From the NCBI GenBank assembly GCA_963932465.1, contig OZ010787.1, forward strand, positions 31,066,087 to 31,130,086: a DNA stretch of 64,000 nucleotides. Direction: 5' to 3'. This DNA comes from Maratus speciosus. Lineage: Eukaryota; Arthropoda; Arachnida; Araneae; Salticidae. Position numbers and translations under genes: made by a program. Below the pieces are notes generated by a model. It was not told the origin of the DNA. It saw only the letters and a list, made by a program, of their open reading frames with translations, and did not search any database. Shown one piece after another: positions 11,181-22,300 of this stretch; the first letter of the stretch is position 1, and the number at the start of each line of letters is the position of its first letter.

Positions 11181-11330
11181 GAGCAGCGGTGGATCGATTC
11201 TCACCACTACATTTTAATAGTATTCTAAGTCTGATTTAACGACAGAAATTGTGAGACACTGTAAGACGAATACTATTAAATATGTAATGCTATTAAAATT
11301 CCGCTACTATCTGCTTACTGCTACGAATCT
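11181..11330. mobile_element. hAT-like MITE remnant with CAGCGGTGG end
   Basis: Begins CAGCGGTGGATCG, then TTCTCACCACTACATTTT and AATAGTATTCT as in families K, I and S. The right half is degenerate (GCTATTAAAATTCCGCTAC). No convincing target duplication. Confidence 0.5.
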
Positions 11331-11360
11331 TTTTCTTCCACTGTTCAGTCCATGAAATTA

Positions 11361-11776
11361 TTAACCCATTAAAGACTGACGTTGCGTTTTCGCAACATTA
11401 TATTTGTGAATTTTTTTATTTTTTTGATACCATTAACCCCTTGAGGGGCACCGGTATATATTATATACCACCTACGATTAAGTAAGTTTTACACCAGAAA
11501 AAAATTATTAAATTTTACTTTTCTAACTTTGGTGGAAAAAAAACCGTGAAATTGCTTTTACTTATTTTGAAATAGAATTTTTCAAAGATTCCGGTGGGGA
11601 ATTCAGCATTTCACAAACGTAATTGCTTGCCCCTCAAGGGGTTAAAAGAGAAAAGTAAAATGTGCCTTATTTAATTAACACATTTCATGATTCATAAAGT
11701 AAAAGTAAGTGTTTAACAAAAAGTGGCGTGAACTGAATAAAATTCTTGTAAAACATGCTGATCCTTAATGGGTTAA
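11361..11776 (-). mobile_element. TTAA MITE, family L (L1), hosting D2
   Basis: TTAA at 11361-11364 and 11773-11776 with CCCATTAAAGACTGACG / GATCCTTAATGGG ends. Palindrome GTTGCGTTTTCGCAAC near the left end. D2 occupies an internal TTAA (11433). The right TTAA is shared with element P. Confidence 0.85.
11433..11645 (+). mobile_element. TTAA MITE, family D (D2), nested in L1
   Basis: TTAA both ends; CCCCTTGAGGGGC / CCCCTCAAGGGG ends; palindrome GGTATATATTATATACC near the left end; CACCAG (11492) to CCGGTG (11596). It has the same TTAA-anchored ends and the same palindrome as D1. Confidence 0.9.
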
Positions 11777-11990
11777 CACATTGTATGCGAAACACGTACT
11801 AGTACGTGTCTTGTGGGTTGGGAGCAGAAATTATTACTGGTACCGGAAATTTTGTACGAACGAAAAAAGAAGGTGTAATCCAAGCATGATTCCTTCTTGT
11901 TGTTTGTGAGTAGGTTTTAACTTGCAGTGGCTTTTGTGAAAGTAAATTTAGTGCTCATTTTCGAAAAATATCCTCCGTACAATGTGTTAA
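11773..11990 (+). mobile_element. TTAA MITE, family P
   Basis: TTAA 11773-11776 and 11987-11990, termini CACATTGTA / TACAATGTG. The 18-bp perfect palindrome ACACGTACTAGTACGTGT (11792-11809) lies 16 bp inside the left TTAA and has no counterpart at the right end. A weak inner pair TACCGG (11841) to AGTGGC (11930) is present. Confidence 0.85.
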
Positions 11991-12016
11991 GAAAGAGGAA
12001 CTGATATATCTTTTAA

Positions 12017-13705
12017 TAGTCCAGGCAATAGGTTATTTTACTTGGCAAAATTAATGGTAGTTCTGGAAATCGTCTAACTTTATGTTTTTTGGGTCGCTGA
12101 ATCCGAATTTGTAACTTCCCACAAAAATTTCCACCGGCAAACCCCAAAATTTCGGTAAAATGCCCCCCAAAAAGGTTTTTAATAAAAAGTCAATATTTTA
12201 TTTTTTAAGGGGAAAAGTATCTAGAAATTCAGAAAGAAGACAAAATTTGCTACAAATAACATACATGACATTATGACGTAGGATGAATGGGGATGGGGGA
12301 TCTGCCTCGGAAAATGCGCAACGATGCTGCATAGACTATGTTGCGCAATTTCACGTAACCCCTTAATTTTCGCTCCCGTCATATTCACGGGCTGTGTCTT
12401 TTACTCAAATTGTTTGATTCACACCAGTTTTATAAAATAGTGAAATTGGCTATATTTTAGTATCGTTTTACCTGTCATTAAATAAGGTGAATATTTCTTT
12501 TTCATAAAAGTGGTGCCAATAAGCAATTTGAATTTTTAAACCGTAATTTAATTCGAGCGTTAAGGGGTTAACCACCAACATCGTTTACATTTGCCTTCCC
12601 GTCTCCCCACCGAACTTTCCCTACAAGGTTTACTTTAATTTTTTTGGGTCACTGAATCCAAATTTTAAACTTCCCCCAAAAATTTCCCCCTCCGCAATCA
12701 CCCAAAAAAGTTATTTTTAAATTATATATTTTATTGTTTTATGGGGAAAATATGTAGAAATTCAGAAAGTAGAAAAAAATTGCAATAAATAGGATATATG
12801 ACATTATCAAGTATGATAAACGGGGAGAGTGGGGGCTGCTATGGAACATTCTCCGCGCGTTGTTCTCTAAAACCAATTTAAAAAAAAAAATAAATTTTTT
12901 GGAGGGGTTGCCGGGTGAAATTTTGGTGGGAAGTTACAAATTCGGATTCAGCAACCACAAAAACATAAAGTGAGTCGAAATCCAGAACTAGTATTAATTT
13001 TGCCAGGTAAAATCCTCTATTGCCTGGACTTGCATAACTTAGTGCACTTTGCTCCGCAGTGTATGTTCAGAGGCAGCCCTCGCCCACCCCGTTCATCCTA
13101 TGTCATAATGCCATGTATCCTATTTGTCGCAAATTTTGTCTACTTTCTGAATTTCTACATACTTTTCCCCATAAAAAATAAAAAATTTAATTTTAAAAAC
13201 TACTTGTTGGGGGGGGGGACATTTTGGGGGGGAAGTTAAAAATTCAGATTCAGAAACCCAAAATACTTAAAGTAAACCTTATAGGGAAAGTTCGGAGGGG
13301 AGACGGGAGGGCGAATGTAAACGATGTGAGTGGTTAAGTGAAATTGTTTAGCTTTGTCCACGCAGCACCACGGCTCATGTTCCGAGGCAGATCCCCCCTT
13401 CTCATTCATCCTACGTCATAATGTCATGTATCTTTTTTGATGCAAATTTTATCTACTTTCTGAATTTCTAGATATTTTTTCCCTAAAAAAAATAAAAAAA
13501 ATGATTTTTTTAATGAAAACCTTTTTTTTTGGGGGGGGGGGGGGTAAAACCTTTTATTTTACCAAAATATTGGGGATTGCCGGGGGAAATTTTGGTGGGA
13601 AGTTAAAAATTCGGATTCAGCGACCCAAAAATAAGTCTTTTTCCAGAACTACCATGAATTTTGCTAGCTAGAGTCCCTATACGGTCTCTATTGCCTGTAC
13701 TAATA
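12017..13705. mobile_element. Compound fold-back element, GTCCAGGCAATAG ends
   Basis: Five copies of a GGGTCGCTGAATCCGAATT-type block occur: two forward (about 12091 and 12645) and three reversed (about 12910, 13215 and 13570). Terminal motifs GTCCAGGCAATAG appear at the left, inside (reversed, ending near 13031) and, decayed, at the right. The ATCGTTTACATTTGCC...TTTACTTTAA block (12580-12640) pairs with 13268-13328. Once Q1 is removed this is a long imperfect palindrome centred near 12.9 kb. Class unknown; G-runs near 13210 and 13530. Confidence 0.65.
12355..12571 (+). mobile_element. TTAA MITE, family Q (Q1), nested in the fold-back
   Basis: Left junction GTAACCCCTTAATTTTCGC, right GAGCGTTAAGGGGTTAA. 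Near the left end is a CCCGTCATATTCACGGG dyad. CACCAG (12422) to AGTGGTG (12515) spans 94 bp. It interrupts the left arm of the fold-back and is therefore younger. Confidence 0.8.
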
Positions 13706-13715
13706 ATAGTTAAGT

Positions 13716-14207
13716 TTCAACTGTAACTGCTTTTGCAGGTGTTGATTACTGCCGGTGGAAACTTCCACCAGTAAATTTATATTGAAATTTTCTCCATGTT
13801 TAATCACCTTATTAATGCAAAATTTCAGTCATAAATAATGGCGGAAACAGATTTTCATTTTTACTGGCACAATTTTACTTTTGCGAAGTCCGACCCTGGG
13901 TTTTCGCCATATTGTGACAACCAGTGAAACAAACTGAATGTCTTACTAAACAAACTGACACCACTAATAGCAGATAGAAAAAATTACTATATTTGTGAGA
14001 AAATAGTTCCGTGAATAAGACGCATAAATATGACGAAATTTTCTATTCAATTTTACTGGTGGGAAGTTTGCTTTAGTGGTAGTTAGAAACTGTATATCCT
14101 ATTTTTAAAAAAGCAGCAGCCATCTTGTGACAACCTCCTCAATTACTTCACTGGCAACTGCTAGACAATACACTATATGTCACCTCCTCTCTATTCATAA
14201 CTCCATT
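13716..14207 (+). mobile_element. Family B MITE, 5'-truncated
   Basis: Matches B from its TTAA-adjacent GTTTCAACTGTAACTGC to the intact right end CTATTCATAACTCCATT (14207). The left terminus is absent. The right flank starts GTTCAGT, which also became the duplication of V3. Confidence 0.75.
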
Positions 14208-14214
14208 GTTCAGT

Positions 14215-14490
14215 CACCGCCCCCTGAATACTAGGCCTGAGTGCTGACACGTAAATGGCGGATGTCGTAGGCGGATTTTTATCGGCGTGTATACGGTCCC
14301 TTGAATCTGAGTAATAATAATTTTTAAAAGTTTTTCTGATTTATTTTTGAGAGATTAAATTAGTCAAAGAAATTTTTTGTAAAATACTGTTGTCTAAATT
14401 CACTGGACCGTATAAACGCTTAAAAAAATCAGCCATTCAGCAGCAGCCATTCTAGTGGCAGCGCTCAGGGTCACTACCGAGGTGGTAGTG
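14215..14490. mobile_element. V-family fold-back MITE (V3)
   Basis: Long terminal inverted repeats of about 100 bp: CACCGCCCCCTGAATACTAG at the left, mirrored by a decayed right end ending GGTGGTAGTG. Flanked by GTTCAGT (14208-14214 and 14491-14497). The arms contain ATGGCGG and TACGGTCCCTTGAAT motifs shared with V1, V2 and V4. Confidence 0.8.
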
Positions 14491-14581
14491 GTTCAGTTTA
14501 TAATGGCGGTGTTTGTTCCGCGTCGCCCAACTCTGGTTAAGTAGGGCCAATTATTTCATACAGAATTAAAAAAATGCTTAT

Positions 14582-15098
14582 TTAACCCTTGTGTGCTCAG
14601 CTTTGCATGTATGCAAACAACACTGTTTTTAATTTAATAGATGTTTTTATTCGCATCTATCTAATTCACATCAGAAAATTAAAATACAAATATTTGATTT
14701 AATTAAAAAAACATGCATTCCGTATTTAAAAAAGCGAGAATTTACTACTGAAACTTTCTGGTGTAAAGTCAGATTCTCTGAACTACGTAATTTTTATAAG
14801 GTAATCTGTTATTGGAATTAAAGGGTTAAATGTTAAGTTTTATAAAATAAATAATTATATAAAATAAGGTATTTGGAGACATTCTTATTAAAGTAATTTG
14901 CATTATGGTACCGTAAAACAGCCACACGAAGCTAGATTTTACTTAAATTGCAGATGAGCAACAGAAGAAAAGATTGGCGTATTATAAAAAAAAATTATCT
15001 CTGATTTTTTACATTATTTGTCCTACGTAGTAAACCTTTCAGAGAATCATATATAATTTTTTCGAAACAAAATAAAAAATTGCGCATTTAAGGGTTGA
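14582..15098 (-). mobile_element. Family A composite MITE (A4)
   Basis: TTAA 14582-14585, CCCTTGTGTGCTCAGC, then palindrome TTTGCATGTATGCAAA. The second-half core and the first half follow in reverse, ending GCGCATTTAAGGGTTGA (the last TTAA has become TTGA). Confidence 0.8.
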
Positions 15099-15399
15099 CG
15101 AAATAAATTATCACATTATGTAGAACACAAATGTCTGAAAGAAAATGCTAGTCCTACGCTATTGGGTTACGCTGCTATAATAATTACTCTGATATAAGTG
15201 TTATCTTACAAGTGAAAAATACATTTAAATGCCATTTTTTTTTTGTTTTAAACACGTTAGTATATCTTCTGGTACTATCTGTAAGTACTATTTTGATATT
15301 ATTAAATATAATGTTTTTAATATTTATAGTTTAAAAGGCTAGATAAACTAATGCAATTATTGCCAGTTTATAAATTTTTCCGCTTTCATTACTGTTACT

Positions 15400-15613
15400 T
15401 TAACCTCTTGAAGGTCATCGGTATATGACATATACCACTTAATTTTAATTCCCATATGCCACATTCATACCGGAATTTTGGAATGAAGTTTTGTTTTTTA
15501 TAATGTACGCGAAGAACAGCTTTTACTTTCAGTCATATAAATTTGTTTGTAAATCCCGGTGTCAGTCAGTCATTTTAGCATTTTAGGAACAGCTTTGACC
15601 CTGAAAGGGTTAA
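15400..15613 (-). mobile_element. TTAA MITE, family E with ATATAC-type palindrome
   Basis: TTAA 15400-15403 and 15610-15613, CCTCTTGAAGG / CCTGAAAGGG ends. Palindrome GGTATATGACATATACC at 15420-15436, one end only. Inner module ATACCGGAATTTT...CCCGGTGTC. Confidence 0.85.
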
Positions 15614-16117
15614 AAGTCTCAGTTGTTAGTTCTGAATGGCTGCTGGATTTTTTCTTTCCCCTTTTAAATGAAAGAAGAAAGAAAAATTATGCTCTAAGCG
15701 AGGAGTGTGTACTTTCTAATGTATATTATTTCCTATACCTTTTGCACTCCACACCAAAATTTCAATCAGGTACCAGCAACTCCAGGCCATTCTGGCATAT
15801 CAAATAATATGTGGAGAACTCCCAAAAAGTATGTTTATTTGTTGTATCTTCAATTGTTGATTACCGTATGGATTTCAGTGGATTTGTGGTTAAACTTAGT
15901 ATGTCAGCGTATAGGTGTCAGTGGAGTGAAAAATGTAACAACAATTTTCCAATAGCCGAAACATACTATACAATTAATTAGATATTAAAAATTTAGATTC
16001 TAGACTATTTAATTAAAAACGTAGATTATCAAAGATTAGCTGCCAATCCTTACACTTTTTTGTACCACAAAAATTTAATAGTAAACTCTGTCCATTTTAA
16101 TCGCCGCAATTTGCCTA

Positions 16118-16334
16118 TTAACTCTTCCCGGCTCAGTGTGCCCGGGTCGGGATACCTAATTTTAATTCGAAACTTACAAACGGCCGGAATAATATCTTAA
16201 TAAAATTTTGCATTAACGTTGAAAGTGTTAGGTAACAAGTTTTTAATTTCTAAAAAAAGTCGTAAGTAAATTCCGGTGTCAGTCGTTGATTTCATCATTT
16301 TACAACAAAATTTACCTATACCGGAAACCGTTAA
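16118..16334 (-). mobile_element. TTAA MITE, E-like, diverged
   Basis: TTAA 16118-16121 and 16331-16334. Left end CTCTTCCCGGCTCAG, with a CCCGGG-centred dyad near 16140; right end CCGGAAACCG. Inner pair GGCCGGAAT...TTCCGGTGTC as in E copies. Confidence 0.65.
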
Positions 16335-16352
16335 ATAAGACACAAATTTCTA

Positions 16353-16563
16353 TTAATCCCTTGAAGGGCAAGTAATTGTGTTTCTGTAATGTTGGATTCA
16401 CACCGGAATCTGCAAAAAGATTTATTGCAAAATAACGAAAAGCAATTTTCCGACTTCTTTCCACCAAAGTTAGAAAAGTAAAATATAATAAACATTTTCT
16501 GGTGCAAATCTTCAGTAATCGTAGGTAGGATAACATATATACCACTTCCCCTCAAGTGGTTAA
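16353..16563 (-). mobile_element. TTAA MITE, family D (D3)
   Basis: TTAA 16353-16356 and 16560-16563, ends TCCCTTGAAGGGCAAG / CCCCTCAAGTGG, with CACACCGGAATCTG inside. The ATATAC palindrome near the right end is partly decayed (GGATAACATATATACC). Confidence 0.8.
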
Positions 16564-16569
16564 ATTTTT

Positions 16570-16606
16570 GAGGTACGAAAAAGCGTAAGAGGTGGCAGCT
16601 ATGTCA
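16570..16606. mobile_element. G-family MITE end fragment
   Basis: ACGAAAAAGCGTAAGAGG then TGGCAGCTATG matches the right terminus of the complete G copy at 54182. The rest is missing. Confidence 0.5.
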
Positions 16607-16944
16607 AAGTTTATGTGTCTCATTTAAAAATACGAGTGTATGCGTTCGTCAATTCTTTCCTTTAAACTACAACTTTTTTACATAACATAAAGCTTACTAT
16701 TCAATTATTTGAATATTATCAATTTAATTTCTAAGTTACGAAATTGATTAAAAACATACACTATAATATATTAAACTTAGAAGTGCGTTTCATGATGCAT
16801 TATTTAAATAAGTAATATAGTTATAATAACGAAGCAAGTATTTTGATTTACTGTTCTCCAAATTGAAATGAAAGTAGATTTCATTTCAATTCTATTAGTT
16901 AACAAAAATATAAAATATTATTGAATGTTCTTAGATATACATTT

Positions 16945-17250
16945 TTAACCTTTAACTGATGTTACCGGTCTCTCAGACCGCGGCTTTTTTCAATTTTTAT
17001 AGATTAACTTGCAATTTTCACTTTAACTACAAACACTACCGAAATTTTGATCCGTTTGGAACTTTAGTACTATCACCAGAGACTTTTGAATAGGTGACTT
17101 TTAATTATAACAGTCCTGTGCAAAACGTTTAGTAGAAAAACACCATCCTATGAGTTAATCATGCCTTTCATTCATCTTTCGTTGCAGCGGTCTCAGAGAC
17201 CGCTTCACACTAGTTATGTGACAATTTCTGTGACATCAGTTAAAGGTTAA
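16945..17250. mobile_element. TTAA MITE, family Z
   Basis: TTAA 16945-16948 and 17247-17250, inverted termini CCTTTAACTGATGT / ACATCAGTTAAAGG. Unusually, both ends carry GGTCTC-type palindromes: perfect GCGGTCTCAGAGACCGC at 17187-17203 and a decayed copy around 16966-16984. Confidence 0.85.
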
Positions 17251-17594
17251 TATTCCTTCAACAACAAAATTTTCAATTTAAAGTTTTGCATCCTACCAAT
17301 CTAAAGTTATTTCAAAAAAAAAAAAAAACTTTCTAGATGTGATTTCCTATTTTTATTGTGTCTGATAAAACCCTAAATTTTCTTATTGTTACTGATGCTG
17401 TCGACATTGTTGAACATAACAAAAATGCGCAAAAAAAGGCTATAAAAATTGGTGCGAATATTCAGGCAAATGGTTAAAACTCCTTTACAATCTTTAGGTA
17501 CAATAGAAAAACTTTAACAAAATCATACATATCTGTTGATTTTTAATATAAAATTAATTTACAGCTGTGAATGTCTAGAAGGCTGTTACGGACG

Positions 17595-17622
17595 AAGGAC
17601 ATTAACGATATCTATCGATTAC
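17595..17622 (+). repeat. 28-bp dispersed repeat, copy 2
   Basis: Same string as 9397-9424, here ending just left of the TA that flanks element Y. Confidence 0.7.
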
Positions 17623-17627
17623 ATGTA

Positions 17628-19098
17628 GGGGAGCTAGCGGATGAATGGGATAAGGTATGGATGGGACATTCTCAATATTTCAGGCAATAAACATTTATTT
17701 TAAATTGCTTTCTATCCCCATTTAAGGCTCTACTACAGTATGCTTCAGAACTAAAAATAGGTCCACATTGCTGTTTTCATTTTCCTTCAAAGTTGCATTT
17801 TCTGAAATCTCTGCTGAAATGTAAGTTTTTTTTTTTTTTTACGTTTGAAGATGTGAAATATCTTGTACAATATAAAAAATTAAGCTATTTTGTAGTTATT
17901 TTATTTTAAGGTTCAATATCGATAATTAAAGTGAATAAATAGTAACTATTGTGACAAAATAATTTTTGAGGCAAAATGGCTGAGAAGGGAATATATGCAC
18001 CATGGGGATGATTGGGACATTTCAAATGGGGATGAATGGGACATTCTCATTCATCCCTAGAGATGGTGAAAATTTTATTTATTAACTAAATAGTATTATA
18101 TAGGTTGATAAATTAATAATTTATGTTAATTAATAGTAATAAATAGTATTATATGAGCTGTTATTGTTTAAAATTTCTGAGTGTAATTTATTGTATTGTA
18201 ATAATTATTAATATATTATCAAAAAATTGATACTAAAACTTAATGAAAATAGATAAAATTGTTAAAAATAGTATATGTTTTACATAAATTTATGCTTATT
18301 GATTAAATCGGGGAAATTATATTGAATTTTGAAATGTTGCACAAATAAATCCCCACCCCTAACGTATTGGGTAGTTTGGAAAGTCGTGTCGTGTTGGGAA
18401 AATTAATTCGTACCGGAAAATTCTATCATATAATTATTAGACATCGATTCCGATATCTAATGTCTAATAATTACCGGGCAGAATTTTCCGGTGTGCATTG
18501 ATGTTCCCAACACGACAGGACTTTCCCATCGACCCACTAGTTTCCGTTCTGCATGATACATTTAATTAATATTAATTAATAAGTTAGGATTGAAAATTAT
18601 TAGCTATGTCATATTTAAAAGACATTTTGCACTTTCATTTCAAATCTAAAATGCCTCATAAGTGGGGAAAAAGAGAAGATTGATAGCCGAAGTCTGCATT
18701 AAAAGTTAAAACTGCAATAAAAAATAAGTTATTGAAAAAAAAAAAAACATATCGATTCGTGCTGTAAAATCATATATTACAAATATAATTACATATAGGT
18801 TATAATTATAAATTTTAATTTGGTTAAATTGAATACAGGGAGGAAAATCTTTGTGTCCCATCCATCCCTATTAGTGTCCCATTCATCCCTGCTGTGGGAA
18901 TGATTGGGACAGGGAGGAACGTTTTTTTTTATTTCATAATATTTTTCTGAATAAATCATAATATAGAATAAATATTGTTCATATATGTTGTCAAATGCCT
19001 AATGTATGAAATGTAATATTTAATATGGATAATAACTTAAATAAAAAAATAAAAAAAAATATTTTTGTGAAAATGTACCATTCATCCCACATCTCCCC
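17628..19098. mobile_element. pogo-like element Y with GGATGAATGGGACA iterons
   Basis: Ends GGGGAGCTAGCGGATGAATG and (reversed) GGGGAGATGTGGGATGAATG, with TA at the left (17626-17627). At least seven copies of a GGGATGAATGGGACA-like motif cluster near both ends in inverted orientation: about 17636, 17655, 18003, 18027, 18856, 18872, 18893 and 19077. No transposase is readable. The TIR and iteron layout parallels the pogo-like element at 52105. Hosts T. Confidence 0.65.
18367..18537. mobile_element. mariner-like MITE (T), nested in Y
   Basis: TA-flanked (18365-18366, 18538-18539). Termini TTGGGTAGTTTGGAAAGTC / GACTTTCCCATCGACCCAC resemble mariner inverted repeats. Inner pair TACCGGAAAATTC (18411) to GAATTTTCCGGTG (18493), 83 bp. 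Confidence 0.75.
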
Positions 19099-19738
19099 AA
19101 TAATAAACGTTTGTGTTAAGGAACTCATAATGCTTTTCAAAGAAATTTCTATAGCTATTCTGTATTATAAATATATCGTTATAAACTCGTATTTTTTAAT
19201 GATTTCGTATTTTTATATACCATTTATTCGAGATTATACAACACAACTTGTAATATATGCATGTATTATCCATAACTTTAAAATGATGGCTTTAAATTTA
19301 ATGTAATTTCAAGATCATAATATGAAATTATACAGTTTTCTAAGAACTTTTCTTTATATTATGTAATTTTTTGTGTTTCAAAATAACATATACACTTAAC
19401 TATAGACTGACCATATAGAGTTTATGGAAGAAAAAATATGGAAAATTTTAATATGCGTAATCCTATAAATAATTATACAAATTCTACAACGATTTAAAAA
19501 ATTGTATTTTTGTCTTTTGCTGTTCCATTAAGTTTGACTCTTATAATTGCAAATAACTCCTTTATTAAACACGCAGAGTTGCCACGTCTCCGGCTTTTTG
19601 CACACCACTGTTATCTTAGAGAAAATTTGATTTTGTTAAATCGCCGAAAGTTTCAAATTAAATTAAACAACATTTTCGGTACTAAAATAGTGTACCCAAA
19701 AAGCTGGAGAAAGCTCTGAACAGGAAGTCTATATTTCT

Positions 19739-20139
19739 TTAACCTTTTGTTGCTCAGTGTGCCATTACACCAGGACTCCAACTGATCCATTTTTTTGGAA
19801 ATCAGTAATTTTTTTCGAAAGAAATTCGTGGTAGGTTTCTGCAACATGGTCAAGAAAAACGCGCTTTCGTTATGTTTCTACGAAATTTAAAACGAAGATT
19901 CTTCTTTAAATAAAAGTGGTGTTAAAAAAACGGACAGAGTGGCAGCCCTGCATTACATGGAACACTTGATTCTCAAATGACACAATGGCACCAGAATTTT
20001 GTCACAAGTATTTACCGTTACTTATTAATGTGGAATAAAGCTTCTTCATATTTCGAAATAAATTTGTTCGTAAATTCAGGTTTCACTCATTCATATAATG
20101 ATTTTAGCAATGGGAATGCTTTATGTTTGAAAAGGTTAA
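19739..20139 (-). mobile_element. TTAA MITE, E-like, hosting F
   Basis: TTAA 19739-19742 and 20136-20139, ends CCTTTTGTTGCTCAG / TTTGAAAAGG. Interrupted by F at 19771-19950. Inner pair GGCACCAGAATTTTG...AAATTCAGGTTTC is decayed. Confidence 0.7.
19771..19950. mobile_element. hAT-like MITE, family F
   Basis: Termini CAGGACTCCAACTGATCC / CGGACAGAGTGGCAGCCCTG. Target duplication CATTACAC / CATTACAT (19763-19770, 19951-19958; 7 of 8). The 8-bp duplication and CAG ends are hAT features. Confidence 0.8.
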
Positions 20140-20145
20140 TATAAT

Positions 20146-20420
20146 CACCGCCTCCTGAATACTAGACCTCATCGTTGACACAAAAATGGCGGCTGCCGAA
20201 GGCTGTTTTTTTTTCTGTTTGTGTACGGTCCCTTGAATTTTGATACAACAATTTTTAAAAGTTTTTTCCGAGTTAATTTTCTTAAGTGAAACAAGTCAAA
20301 GAAATCCTTTATAAAATACTGGTGTCCAAAGTTAAGCGACCGTATATACGCTTAAAAAATCAGCTGTCTGCAGCCGCCATTTTTGTGTCAGCGCTTATTC
20401 TTATCACTCAGGAGGCGGTG
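20146..20420. mobile_element. V-family fold-back MITE (V1)
   Basis: CACCGCCTCCTGAATACTAG and its inverted copy ending GGAGGCGGTG, with roughly 100-bp arms. Flanked by ATAAT at both sides (20141-20145, 20421-20425). Arms include ATGGCGGCTGCCGAAGGC. Confidence 0.8.
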
Positions 20421-20450
20421 ATAATTAAGTGATGTCATAAACGGTCAAAG

Positions 20451-21007
20451 CACCGCCCTCTGAATGTTGCACCTGAGCCCTGACAGAAAAATCACCGCTC
20501 CTTGAATACTAGGCCTGAGCGCTCACACAAATATGGCAGCTGCAGAAGGCGGTTTTTTTTTAGCGTGTGTACTGTCCCTTAAATATCCATACCAATAATT
20601 TTTTAAAGTTTTTTCTACTTTAATTTTCTGAGATTAAACCAGTCAGGGAAATCTTTTATAAAATAATGGTGTCAACATTTCAGGGGCCGTACCTATGTTT
20701 AAAAAAATCCGCCTTCGGGGTCCGCCATTTTTGTGTCAGCGCCCAGGCCTAGTATTCAGAGGGCGGGCGGTAGAAAAATGGTTGCTGACGTAGGCGGATT
20801 TTTTTAAACGTTTGTATGGTCCCTTGAAATTGCACACCAGTACTAAATTTTTTTCCCTTAATTAATGTGCGAAAAGTAATGCCGAAAAAAACTTTTCAAA
20901 ATTATTGATATTCAAATTCAAGGGACCGTACATATGTTCAAATAAATGCACTTACGACTGCAGCAATTCTTGTGTTATAGATAAGGCTAGTAATCAGGGT
21001 GTGCACA
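20451..21007. mobile_element. V-family MITE (V4) interrupted by V2
   Basis: Starts CACCGCCCTCTGAATG. The left arm is split after 20492 by V2 and resumes at 20780 with GGTTGCTGACGTAGGCGG. The right arm ends AAGGCTAGTAATCAGGGTG. The right terminus is decayed. Confidence 0.75.
20493..20771. mobile_element. V-family MITE (V2) inserted in V4
   Basis: 279 bp with inverted arms CACCGCTCCTTGAATACTAG / CTAGTATTCAGAGGGCGG. Perfect 8-bp duplication AGAAAAAT (20485-20492, 20772-20779), which establishes the duplication length for the family and shows V inserting into V. Confidence 0.9.
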
Positions 21008-21017
21008 GTGGGATATC

Positions 21018-21201
21018 CAGGGCTCCCACTGGTCCGTTTTTTGAAAACCAGTATTTTTTAGAAGGAAATTTGTGGTATGTTGCTGCAACAGTTTCAAGAA
21101 AAACGCTCCTACAGGTATGCGTCTACGAAATTTATAAAATAGATACTTTTTTAAATGAAAGTGGTGTTCAAAAAACGGACCGATTGAGAGCTCTGGATTT
21201 T
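21018..21201. mobile_element. hAT-like MITE, family F copy
   Basis: CAGGGCTCCCACTGGTCCG to CGGACCGATTGAGAGCTCTG. The internal AAAACCAGTATTTTTT and AAAGTGGTGTTC match the other F copies. No clear target duplication. Confidence 0.7.
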
Positions 21202-21477
21202 TACCGATTCTTCCTGGTTAAAATTATTTTTGACGTAAATATAGTCGCATCGCCATGAAATTAAAATATGTTATTGATATTCACTATGACATGTTCGTGT
21301 TTGAAAATGAATCGTGTTTACAGTTTTAGTTTCTTTACTGCGAAATTCAAAAGAATTTCGTTACATTACGGCGCATTATGAAAAATCGTTTGCGGTGGTT
21401 TTTAATGATGTTTCACGATTTCAAACACGCTGAAATTTAAAAATAGTGTGTCCCTACTAAGATATTACAAACTTCGA

Positions 21478-21781
21478 ATGGGAATTATGGGAATTAAACG
21501 GTTAAAGGTTAAGTTTTATAAAATAAATAATTATATAATATAAGGTATTTAGAGACATATTTATTAAAGTATTTACTAATTTGCATTATTTTAGCGTAAA
21601 ACAGCCACACGACAATAGTTTTTACTTATATTGCAGATGTGCAAAAGAAGAAAAGATTGGCGTATTATATGAAAATATATCTCTGATTTTTTTCATTATT
21701 TTTCCTGTGTAATAAATCTTTCAGAGAATCATATATATTTTTTTCGAAACAAAATAAAAAAATCGCGCATTTAAGGGTTAA
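21478..21781 (-). mobile_element. Family A fragment (A5)
   Basis: Contains the first A half in reverse, from the half-junction GGGAATTAAACGGTTAAAGG to GCGCATTTAAGGGTTAA (TTAA 21778-21781). The core-bearing second half is missing. Confidence 0.75.
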
Positions 21782-22135
21782 AAGCCTTTGGGCTCCGATG
21801 GGTGAATTTCTTCCCACTTAATTTTAATCTCCAAATGTGACATTGGCAACGAAATATTCAACCAAATTTATTTGAAAGCAGATTAATGCATTTTTTCGCG
21901 TATATTGTAAGCCGAATCTTTTGTTTAAAAAATTCTTGTAGCAATGTGACATTTGAGCATATTGTAGAAGTTCTCCCCCAGAACTCAAAATGTCAAGGAG
22001 TGACTTATTTAATAACAGGTTAAATGATATCATAAGAAAGCCATTTACACTATTTTATAAAACTGCTGGGAATCAAACAATCTGAATAAAAGACACAGCC
22101 GTGAATATCACGGGAGCGAGAATTAAAGGCTTAAA
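21778..22135. mobile_element. Decayed E- and Q-like TTAA MITE fragments
   Basis: 21778-21990 has E-like spacing (CACTTAATTTTAATCTCC, CAAATTTATTTGAAAGC). 22000-22135 ends with the Q-type CCGTGAATATCACGG palindrome (about 22098) and GGAGCGAGAATTAAAGGC. Boundaries are unclear. Confidence 0.5.
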
Positions 22136-22300
22136 AATTAGTAACTATAAATTGGGAATTTTTTTAGAAAAAAAGATATGTTTATATATTAGGGTGTATC
22201 GATTTTTAACTTTTTTTTTGTTTCCAAATTCCAAGTTGATAAAAAGTTGCTACTAGACACCACAACTTACCACAAAAATTTTTGGATTTTTAAAAAAATG

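Noticed and set aside
12970..13239. 89-codon frame in the compound fold-back
   Set aside because: It spans inverted repeat blocks and a G-run, has no recognisable domain, and is broken in sister blocks.
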